Assembly: GCA_000437495.1 (NCBI GenBank)
Contig: FR897877.1
Coordinates: 21,445-77,702, forward strand
From: Prevotella sp. CAG:485
Lineage (GTDB): Bacteria; Bacteroidota; Bacteroidia; Bacteroidales; Muribaculaceae
Length of the DNA: 56,258 nt
Direction: 5' to 3'
In this document: positions 49,586 to 56,258 of the stretch, piece after piece
How the letters are laid out: each line of letters opens with the position of its first letter
Position numbering within the stretch: position 1 is the stretch's first letter
Notes under the pieces: model-generated
What the model saw: only the letters and a program-made list of their open reading frames with translations
Databases searched by the model: none
Told to the model about the DNA's origin: nothing
Made by a program: the position numbers and the translations under genes

Positions 49586-52264
49586 ATGAAAATCACCTTC
49601 ACCGTTAACTATCGCACCAACTGGGGTGAATCGTTGCATATTTACGGCAACATCCCTGCTTTAGGCGACAACGACCCTATAAAGGCCATTGCCATGGAAA
49701 TGGCCGACGCTTCTACATGGCGCGTCACCGTCGACGTCCCGGACCGCGTCAAAGCTTTCTCTTACAGCTATGTGGTAAAGGCCGACAACCGTGTCTGGCG
49801 CTTTGAATGGGGCAATCAGCACTCATTCCGTCAGGTGCCGGGTGTGCAGTCTTACTCTCAGTATGACGCCTGGGAAGACCAGCCCGCCGACAAGCCTTTC
49901 TATTCTTCTGCATTCACCGACGGCATCCTGGCTCGCCACGACAGGGCGCCGCTGCCCGAGGTAAAGGCCGGAGATATGGTGATAAAGGTCTACGCGCCCA
50001 TGGTGCAGCCCTACGAAGAGGTTCTGGTGGCCGGTATTCCCAAAGCTCTCGGCGCCTGGAATGTGGGCAAGGCTCCGGTAATGTCTGACGCTGAGTATCC
50101 GCTCTGGCAGGTGGCTGTTCCGGCTGACGGCATCTCAATGCCGTTTGAATACAAATTCCTTATCCGCAACAAACTCACCGGTGAGGTGGCTGCCTGGGAA
50201 AACTGCTCCAACCGTCTGCTCAATCTGCCCGACTCTGAAAAGGGCGAGGTGATAACGGTTGGCGGTCTGCGGCTGGCCAATCCGCGCTATAACTGGAAAG
50301 GCGCCGGCACAGCCATTCCGGTCTTCTCGCTGCGCACGGAGAACGACTTCGGCGTGGGCGATTTCCTCGACCTCATCCCCATGGTCGACTGGTGCGTGCT
50401 CACGGGTCAGAAGGTGCTTCAGCTGCTCCCCGTCAACGACACCACGATGACGGGCACTTGGACCGACTCATACCCCTATAACGCCAACTCCACTTTCGCT
50501 CTCCATCCGCTCTATCTCAGCCTCAGCGATGTGGGCAAGCTCCGCAAGGCTGCTCGTCAGAAACATTATGTGGCACTTGGCAAGAAGCTCAATGCTCTGA
50601 AGGATGTTGACTACGAGCAGGTTACGAAGGGCAAGATGGACTTCATGCGCGAGATTTATCCCGAGAAGAAGGCTTCTGTATTCAAGAGCAAGAAATACAA
50701 GGAGTTCATCGGCAATAACATTGACTGGCTGCGTCCCTACGCCGCTTTCTGCTGTCTGCGCGACCAATACGGCACTGCCGACATGAGTCAGTGGGGTCCG
50801 TTTGCCCACTACGACCGCGACGCGGTTAACCGTTACTGCATCGACCACGACGACGAGATTCACTTCTACTACTTCGTGCAGTTCTTCCTCGACCGTCAGC
50901 TGCGTCAGGCCCGCGACTATGCTCATTCCAAGGGTGTTATCCTGAAGGGCGACATACCCATTGGCATTTCTCGCACCAGTGTTGACGCCTGGAAAGACCC
51001 GCGTCTGTTCAACCTCGACTGTCAGGCAGGCGCTCCGCCGGATGCCTTCTCCACAATGGGTCAGAACTGGGGTTTTCCCACTTACAACTGGGACGAAATG
51101 GCGAAAGACGGCTTCGCCTGGTGGAAGGCCCGTTTCCGCAAAATGTCGGAATACTTCGATGCCTACCGCATTGACCACATCCTGGGCTTCTTCCGCATCT
51201 GGCAAATACCCATGGATGCCATCCACGGTCTGTTGGGCATTTTCAACCCGGCTCTCCCCTTCTCGCCCGATGAGATGCGCAACAACTTCGACTTCTGGAT
51301 TGACGTGGACCTGCACACCAATCCGCTGATTATGGAATGGATGCTCACCGACTTCTTCGGCGAACATGTGCAGGAAGCCAAAGACCGTTTCCTCGACCTC
51401 ATCAGCGACGGTCGCTACCGTCTGCGTCCCTTTGTGCAGACTCAGCGCAAGGTGCAGGAATATTTCGCCACGCAGCCCAAGGACAAGAAGAACGAACGTT
51501 TCGCCAACGCTCTGATGGGTCTCATCGACGATGTCCTCTTCATTGAAGACCCCTATCGCCGTGGCACCTATCATCCGCGCATCTCGGCTCAGTTCACGTA
51601 TCAGTATCGCCGTCTCAACGAATATGAAAAGAGCCGCTTCGACGCTCTCTACAACGACTTCTATTACAAACGCAACAACGACTTCTGGCAAGACAAGGCG
51701 CTGTGGAAGCTCCCGCCGCTCATCAACTCCACGTCCATGCTGACCTGCGCCGAAGACCTCGGCATGATTCCCGACTGCGTGCCTTACGTAATGAATACTC
51801 TTGAGATTCTATCGCTCGAGATTCAGCGCATGTCCAAGAATCCGCGTCATGAGTTCGGCGACACATGGCATTATACTTACTACTCTGTCTGCACCACTTC
51901 CACCCACGATATGCCGGGCATACGCGGCTGGTGGGAAGAGGATCACGCCATGAGCCAGCGCTACTTCAACTATGTGCTTGGCCAGCAGGGTGAGGCTCCC
52001 TATTTTGCCGAGCCTTGGATATGCTCAGCCATCGTAGACCTCAACCTCAAATCGCCCTCCATGCTCTGCATCCTGCCGCTGCAGGACTGGCTCAGCACCG
52101 ACGGAGGTCTGCGCCGCGAGGACCCGCGCGAGGAGCAAATCAACATACCGGCAATTTCGCGTCATTACTGGCGCTACCGCATGCACCTCTCCATTGAGGA
52201 GCTGATGAAGCAGACGGTCTTCAACCAGACCATTGCCGACATGGTGCGCCATTCAGGCCGCTGA
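49586..52264 (+). CDS. malQ: 4-alpha-glucanotransferase (amylomaltase, GH77) with two starch-binding domains
   Basis: An 892-residue enzyme that disproportionates maltodextrins in glycogen and starch metabolism. Two CBM20-like domains come first (residues about 1-115, TFTVNYRTNWGESLHIYGN, and about 125-240, VIKVYAPMVQPYEEVLVAG). The GH77 barrel follows with nucleophile Asp530 (YRIDHILGFFRI), acid/base Glu723 (CAEDLGMIPD) and Asp775 (STHDMPGIRGWW). The two-CBM form resembles plant DPE2 and is usual in Bacteroidetes. There is no signal peptide, so it is cytoplasmic. It has its own promoter and terminator. Confidence 0.95.
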   Translation: MKITFTVNYRTNWGESLHIYGNIPALGDNDPIKAIAMEMADASTWRVTVDVPDRVKAFSYSYVVKADNRVWRFEWGNQHSFRQVPGVQSYSQYDAWEDQPADKPFYSSAFTDGILARHDRAPLPEVKAGDMVIKVYAPMVQPYEEVLVAGIPKALGAWNVGKAPVMSDAEYPLWQVAVPADGISMPFEYKFLIRNKLTGEVAAWENCSNRLLNLPDSEKGEVITVGGLRLANPRYNWKGAGTAIPVFSLRTENDFGVGDFLDLIPMVDWCVLTGQKVLQLLPVNDTTMTGTWTDSYPYNANSTFALHPLYLSLSDVGKLRKAARQKHYVALGKKLNALKDVDYEQVTKGKMDFMREIYPEKKASVFKSKKYKEFIGNNIDWLRPYAAFCCLRDQYGTADMSQWGPFAHYDRDAVNRYCIDHDDEIHFYYFVQFFLDRQLRQARDYAHSKGVILKGDIPIGISRTSVDAWKDPRLFNLDCQAGAPPDAFSTMGQNWGFPTYNWDEMAKDGFAWWKARFRKMSEYFDAYRIDHILGFFRIWQIPMDAIHGLLGIFNPALPFSPDEMRNNFDFWIDVDLHTNPLIMEWMLTDFFGEHVQEAKDRFLDLISDGRYRLRPFVQTQRKVQEYFATQPKDKKNERFANALMGLIDDVLFIEDPYRRGTYHPRISAQFTYQYRRLNEYEKSRFDALYNDFYYKRNNDFWQDKALWKLPPLINSTSMLTCAEDLGMIPDCVPYVMNTLEILSLEIQRMSKNPRHEFGDTWHYTYYSVCTTSTHDMPGIRGWWEEDHAMSQRYFNYVLGQQGEAPYFAEPWICSAIVDLNLKSPSMLCILPLQDWLSTDGGLRREDPREEQINIPAISRHYWRYRMHLSIEELMKQTVFNQTIADMVRHSGR

Positions 52265-52323
52265 CAAATTCTTCAGGCAGGGGCGCCGCAAGCCTCTGCT
52301 GCTGAAGCGCTTTAGAATAAATG

Positions 52324-52367
52324 ATTTGAGGATGAACCGAATGCCCGGCCCATCCTCAAATTATTTT
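52324..52367. terminator. Terminator between malQ and the AraC regulator
   Basis: A perfect 11-bp stem, ATTTGAGGATG (52324-52334) with CATCCTCAAAT (52351-52361), then TATTTTT. It lies between convergent genes. Confidence 0.8.
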
Positions 52368-52404
52368 TCACCCCCAAAGGGTAATCATGCGGTAACCACG
52401 CCGG

Positions 52405-53289
52405 TTAGATGGGCGTATTGCGGTATTGCTTCGGCGTCAGGCCGGTGGCATTCTTGAAGAACTTGGCAAAGAAGCTCTGCGACGGGAAGTTGAGCTGTGT
52501 GGAAATCTGCCCCATGGTCAGGGTCGACGATTTCAGCATCACCTTGGCCTCCAGCAGGATATAATTCTTTATCCAGTCGGCCGCGGTAAAGCCTGTGGTC
52601 TGCTTCAGTATGCGCGACAGGTGTTTTGGGGTTACGCCAAGCTGACTGGCATAAAATTCTATCTGGCGCTCCTCCTTGAAGCTCTTCTGCACAAGCACTA
52701 AGAAGCGGTCAACGAGGGGATTGCGGCGGAAATGGGCCGGTCGGGGCACTTCGCCCGTTCGATAGTCGTAACACTCGTGAGCCGTATAGAAATAGAATGC
52801 CAGTATGGCATGATGAAATGCCTGAAGCCTGTAAGGATGGTCCTCGTCGGCATTGAGCTTATCAAGCGACGCATAGAAATTGCAGAACGCGGGCACCAGT
52901 GCGGCAGGTACATTCACCACCGGGTCGAGGCGTGCCGCCGGCGATGCTCCGGCATCGTGCAGCGACAGTAAGAGCAAATCGCGCACCTTGATGCTCATCA
53001 CCAGGAATGAGGCGTCAAAATCTTCGCTTACGCGGTGCAACTGAACAACGTCGCCGGGCTTGATATGGACTATGCACGGTGCCACGGCCTTGATGTTAAG
53101 CAGATTGACTTCAGCCTCCACTGTACCTTTCTCTATGAAGACAGACACCGGCGAGGTGAACTTAACGGCCTCCGTAACAGGCTGCAACAATTGGGCTGTC
53201 AGGTGAGTATAGACCCAAAAATCAACTTCGAGTATTTGCTCAATATCCTTTGGCAACTCGATGCTGTAAGTTAATGTGGGATGATTCAT
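52405..53289 (-). CDS. AraC-family transcriptional regulator
   Basis: A 294-residue regulator. The C-terminal 100 residues form the double helix-turn-helix (FYASQLGVTPKHLSRILKQ, then MGQISTQLNFPSQSFFAKFF, ending TGLTPKQYRN). The N-terminal half is a cupin-like sensor with no obvious ligand signature. It is convergent with malQ and lies 51 bases downstream of mutL on the same strand. Its target genes and ligand cannot be told from this window. Confidence 0.9.
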   Translation of the reverse strand: MNHPTLTYSIELPKDIEQILEVDFWVYTHLTAQLLQPVTEAVKFTSPVSVFIEKGTVEAEVNLLNIKAVAPCIVHIKPGDVVQLHRVSEDFDASFLVMSIKVRDLLLLSLHDAGASPAARLDPVVNVPAALVPAFCNFYASLDKLNADEDHPYRLQAFHHAILAFYFYTAHECYDYRTGEVPRPAHFRRNPLVDRFLVLVQKSFKEERQIEFYASQLGVTPKHLSRILKQTTGFTAADWIKNYILLEAKVMLKSSTLTMGQISTQLNFPSQSFFAKFFKNATGLTPKQYRNTPI

Positions 53290-53340
53290 CGCTAAAAAAC
53301 AGATTGAACTATTGGATTGATCTAATAGAGAAATTTCTGA

Positions 53341-55227
53341 TTAACTAAAAATGGAATTTATTTTATTTAGTTCCAAAACAAAGATTATTTTTTTACCGTC
53401 AGGGCCGGTAACCGGATTTGGCAGTTTGAACAAATCGGCAGTGAGGCGGTCCATTTCCTGCTGGCTGAGTCTTTTGCCTTTGCAGATGGCGGCACTGCGT
53501 GCCAGGCTAAGAGCCAGACGCCGTCTGAGCGCCTCTTTGTCGGTTGTCGGTTTGCCGTATTGGTCACTGTCGGTCTGCAGGGCGTCGAGCACTTGAAAGA
53601 TTATATCGCGGCCCTCTGCGCCGGTAATACCTGCCGGAAGTGAGGCAATGACCCATGCCTCGCCTTGCCGGCGAAGTGTTATTCCCATGGTCTTCAGATG
53701 CGGCAGAGCCTCTTCCAACATGGTGGTCTGCCGGGTATCTAACTTCAGTTCTTCGCCAAACAGCACTCCCTGAAGCGTTGTCTCGCTGTCGTTGTCGCTG
53801 CGGCGCATAAACTGATTGTAAAGCACAGCCACGTGAGCCCGATGCTGATCTATCACCATCAGACCCTCGCTGCCGGGGGTAATGATAAAGCTGTTGTCCA
53901 ACTGCACACATGAAGGGGGCACCTCCAAGCTTCGTGGTTCTGCAGCAGGAGTCTCTGTAGCCTTTTCCTCAGGCAGAGCAGTTCCTTTCGGCGCGCTATA
54001 GTCAAACGGCAGGGATGTCTGCCGCTCACTCACCGGAGTGTCGTGCGTAAAGCTTTGGAACAAGGCCTGCCAGTCGTTGTTCAGCGACTGAGGACGCCAG
54101 CGTTCCGCACTCCTCATCTGTTGTTTAAACGGGTTATAGCCCGGGTCCCCGGCCGACGCCGGAGCCATAGGCTGTTCTCCCCGCATCAGGGGCTTTACTT
54201 CTATCGCATCGCTTTCAAAGTCTATGCTCGGCACACTGCCGTGTTTGCCCAAGGCAGCATGTACGGCCGAGGTCAGCAACCGATAGATTTCCTGCTCGTC
54301 TTCAAACTTAATCTCATTCTTGGTAGGGTGAATATTCACGTCTATCTTGGCCGGATCAACCTCAAAACGCAGGAAATAACAGGGTTTGGTGTCGGGGGCT
54401 ATCAGCTTTTCATAGCACGACGCCACGGCACGCATGAAATACGGATGACGCATGCAACGCCCGTTGGCAATAAGATATTGCAGCGCATTGCGTCGCCTTG
54501 CGTGTTCCGGACGGGTTATGAACCCGCTAATCTTTACAATGTCCGTTTCCACCTCCACCGGCAGCAATTCCGGATTCAGCGACCCTTTCCACAGGTCTGT
54601 GATGCGCTGTTTGAAAGAGCCGGCACGCAGGTCGCGCTTGCGGCTTCCGGTGTCGAAGGTGAAACGGATATTCGGATTCACCAGAGCCAACCGTTCGAAC
54701 TCATGCACAATGTGCGTCAGCTCCACGGTGTCGCTCTTCAGGAACCTGCGCCGGGCCGGTACGTTATAGAAGATGTTCTTCACCTTTATGGTAGTGCCCG
54801 GGGCACAGTAACACGGCTCTTGCGAAGGTATATCGTCGAGATTGTCGAAAGTCAGCCGCGTGCCCATGGGCACACCGGCCACAGCCGTCAGCACCTCTAC
54901 CTGAGAGATGGCGCTGATGCTTGGCAAAGCCTCGCCGCGGAACCCCATGGTATGCAGGGCGAAAAGGTCGCTGGCCTGCCTAATCTTTGATGTGGCATGA
55001 CGCTCAAAAGCCATGCGTGCATCCGTGGGCGACATACCTTTGCCATTGTCGGTAACCTGAATCAACGTCCTGCCGGCATCCCTCACCTCGATATTTATCT
55101 CCGTAGCACCGGCATCGGCGGAATTTTCCACCAATTCCTTAATCACCGAGCTGGGGCGCTGAATGACCTCGCCTGCAGCTATCTGATTGGCTACGGTGTC
55201 GGGGAGAAGTTTAATTATGTCGGCCAT
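53341..55227 (-). CDS. mutL: DNA mismatch repair protein MutL
   Basis: A 628-residue GHKL ATPase that links MutS mismatch recognition to strand excision. The ATP site motifs are present: ELVENSADAGATEINIEV, then DNGKGM, FERHATSKI and MGFRGEALPSISAIS. The C-terminal dimer domain carries MVIDQHRAHVAVLYNQ where nicking MutL proteins have the DQHA-x2-E-x4-E endonuclease motif. The glutamates are missing here, so no intrinsic nicking activity is predicted from this motif. It follows the OstA-like gene with two hairpins in the gap. Confidence 0.95.
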   Translation of the reverse strand: MADIIKLLPDTVANQIAAGEVIQRPSSVIKELVENSADAGATEINIEVRDAGRTLIQVTDNGKGMSPTDARMAFERHATSKIRQASDLFALHTMGFRGEALPSISAISQVEVLTAVAGVPMGTRLTFDNLDDIPSQEPCYCAPGTTIKVKNIFYNVPARRRFLKSDTVELTHIVHEFERLALVNPNIRFTFDTGSRKRDLRAGSFKQRITDLWKGSLNPELLPVEVETDIVKISGFITRPEHARRRNALQYLIANGRCMRHPYFMRAVASCYEKLIAPDTKPCYFLRFEVDPAKIDVNIHPTKNEIKFEDEQEIYRLLTSAVHAALGKHGSVPSIDFESDAIEVKPLMRGEQPMAPASAGDPGYNPFKQQMRSAERWRPQSLNNDWQALFQSFTHDTPVSERQTSLPFDYSAPKGTALPEEKATETPAAEPRSLEVPPSCVQLDNSFIITPGSEGLMVIDQHRAHVAVLYNQFMRRSDNDSETTLQGVLFGEELKLDTRQTTMLEEALPHLKTMGITLRRQGEAWVIASLPAGITGAEGRDIIFQVLDALQTDSDQYGKPTTDKEALRRRLALSLARSAAICKGKRLSQQEMDRLTADLFKLPNPVTGPDGKKIIFVLELNKINSIFS

Positions 55228-55288
55228 AATTGGTCTGTTGAGGCGGTTGTGTTTTTAGTTGGTTTGGTTAATTTCCGTTGAGTGATCA

Positions 55289-55328
55289 GGCCATCTGGCC
55301 GTTCTGTGATCGAGCCATCTGGCTCGAT
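55289..55328 (-). repeat. Two tandem hairpins with identical loops between the OstA-like gene and mutL
   Basis: GGCCATCTGGCC (55289-55300) and ATCGAGCCATCTGGCTCGAT (55309-55328), each a perfect palindrome around ATCT. Both are preceded on the plus strand by TGATC or TGAT. On the minus strand they begin three bases after the OstA-like stop. They have no T-runs, so they are not simple terminators. Confidence 0.6.
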
Positions 55329-55331
55329 AAA

Positions 55332-56258
55332 TCACGGCGAGCTCCCCCCGCTGCTTTTCAGAGGCGGCAGCTTCAGGTAAGTGTCCAGGTCGTCGGGCAC
55401 ATCGCCCAGCTCATCGGCCCAGCGCACTGTGCCGTCGGGGTACCAGTCGCGTTTCGGCCTTATGCTCTCCAGAATCTCAAAGCCCGGCAAGTAAAGCTGA
55501 TCCTTCTTCAGTTGGAAGATAGGCGTTACCGTGCCGGCCACGTCGGGCCACATCTTCAGCTTGCCGAGCTTGCGTCCCGGACTCATATCTATGGTCAGAT
55601 AAGCGGCATTGGCATTCACTAACTTGTTATAAGTGGTGTCGTTCTTACCGCCCAGAGTGTCGCGGTCGGCAGGCAGGAATATCGTCATCACATTGCCGTC
55701 GGCCTCCATACGCTGCAGCTCGCCACCCTTGAAACGCGCAAACAGCCGCCGCCCGGCAAGCTGGTTGTAAAACTCGTCGGCCACATGTTCCGACATAATG
55801 CCGTATTGCGGCAGCAACGCCCAGTCGGCTGTGGAGTCATTGAAATGCACCGTTATCTGATTGCCGGCCACCTGCCTGTTGCCGCTCCACACCACCGGTC
55901 GCCGGTTCAGGTGCAGCAGCGAGTCCTTCTGCACGAAAGCCATCGAATCGGCTACCCCCTGAATATCGGGACGGAAGAAACGGGCGCGGTGATAAGCCTT
56001 GGCCAGATAATACTCCTCCGGCACAAGTAGAGCCGAGTCAGCCCTTTGCAGGAATTTGTCGCGTTCGGTGAGCAGAGGAGCAATCAGCTCTGCCATCTGC
56101 AAATCGCGGTTCACCTCCTCGCTGCCGCTCGAAGCCGTCATCATACCCTCCGACAGTTCTTCCGGAGTCTTGGGCCTCAGAGAGTCGGGCAGCTGCGCAA
56201 TGGCCGCTATGGAGTCGTTGAAAATTTTCAGCAGCGAGTCGCGGCGAGCCGGCGGCAA
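55332..56258 (-). CDS. OstA-like protein (LptA/OstA family), N-terminus outside the window
   Basis: The C-terminal 308 residues of an OstA-like protein. The frame is open to the window edge and the apparent TTG start is an internal codon. OstA-like proteins carry lipopolysaccharide-transport beta-jellyroll repeats, and here the repeat style is seen in DRDTLGGKNDTTYNKLVNAN, GGELQRMEADGNVMTIFL and FNDSTADWALLPQYGIMSEH. The end is Gly/Ser/Pro-rich (KSSGGSSP). It is likely periplasmic and involved in lipopolysaccharide export to the outer membrane. It precedes mutL on the same strand. Confidence 0.8.
   Translation of the reverse strand: MPPARRDSLLKIFNDSIAAIAQLPDSLRPKTPEELSEGMMTASSGSEEVNRDLQMAELIAPLLTERDKFLQRADSALLVPEEYYLAKAYHRARFFRPDIQGVADSMAFVQKDSLLHLNRRPVVWSGNRQVAGNQITVHFNDSTADWALLPQYGIMSEHVADEFYNQLAGRRLFARFKGGELQRMEADGNVMTIFLPADRDTLGGKNDTTYNKLVNANAAYLTIDMSPGRKLGKLKMWPDVAGTVTPIFQLKKDQLYLPGFEILESIRPKRDWYPDGTVRWADELGDVPDDLDTYLKLPPLKSSGGSSP

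Noticed and set aside
50468..51691. 407-codon open frame on the minus strand
   Set aside because: Antisense shadow of malQ, whose catalytic motifs are intact on the other strand.
54043..54990. 315-codon open frame on the plus strand
   Set aside because: Antisense shadow of mutL with no family resemblance.
1..56258. tRNA and rRNA genes
   Set aside because: I looked through the larger intergenic gaps for cloverleaf patterns and conserved rRNA blocks and saw none. A tRNAscan-SE run would settle it.

Overview
This 56 kb window looks like a chromosomal segment of a Bacteroidales bacterium, most likely family Muribaculaceae or a close relative. The family call is an inference from gene content: a FeoA-FeoB fusion, BspA-type leucine-rich repeat proteins, an OstA-like protein beside mutL, a long NusB, DUF4835 and DUF5606 proteins and a reverse rubrerythrin. 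The class-level call is firmer, because many genes have the Bacteroidetes primary-sigma promoter (-33 TTTG, 19-20 bp spacer, -7 TAnnTTTG) and little Shine-Dalgarno signal.

Layout. 1-7732 is a plus-strand housekeeping run: the coaBC end, DUF4835, recN, an rRNA/tRNA methyltransferase, nusB, yajC, a YbbR-like protein, coaE and DUF5606. 8010-11145 holds a primary-type sigma factor, a small barrel-like outer membrane protein and a periplasmic HtrA protease. 11476-22050 is the accessory region. Two BspA-type LRR genes and a Crp/Fnr-type regulator flank a complete type II-C CRISPR-Cas locus. The LRR genes and the regulator all carry single-base lesions. The CRISPR locus has a divergent tracrRNA, cas9, cas1, cas2 and an almost empty array. 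22139-35973 returns to core genes: clpC, a tRNA m6A methyltransferase, lon, an M3 peptidase, tsaD, a CinA-type amidohydrolase, feoAB and a second sigma factor about 84% identical to the first. 36069-44867 holds lpdA, a guanine-deaminase-like gene, pheS, nth, two nitroreductases, a PerR-rubrerythrin peroxide pair, tilS and nadD. 44864-49399 is a minus-strand run ruvX-def-ettA-yicC-gmk-nadD. 49586 to the end holds malQ, an AraC regulator, mutL and an OstA-like gene cut by the window edge.

The CRISPR locus is the strongest system here. All Cas9 nuclease residues are present and the tracrRNA has an anti-repeat, a 12-bp terminator hairpin and its own consensus promoter. The 47-bp repeat itself contains a complete GTTG-N19-TATTTTTG promoter, so each repeat can start transcription of the spacer that follows. 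The array has one certain spacer, between a full repeat and a repeat truncated to its last 25 bp.

The second notable find is a 314-bp non-autonomous element (MITE-like) with 33-bp imperfect terminal inverted repeats and a TTA target duplication, inserted between def and ettA. Removing it on paper restores a def stop codon three bases before the ettA start. The element's right repeat now encodes the last residues of peptide deformylase. A second copy, lacking its right end, lies upstream of lpdA beside the stub of a secreted-protein gene. Several genes also have the -7 box only 2-4 bases before the start codon, which would give leaderless mRNAs.
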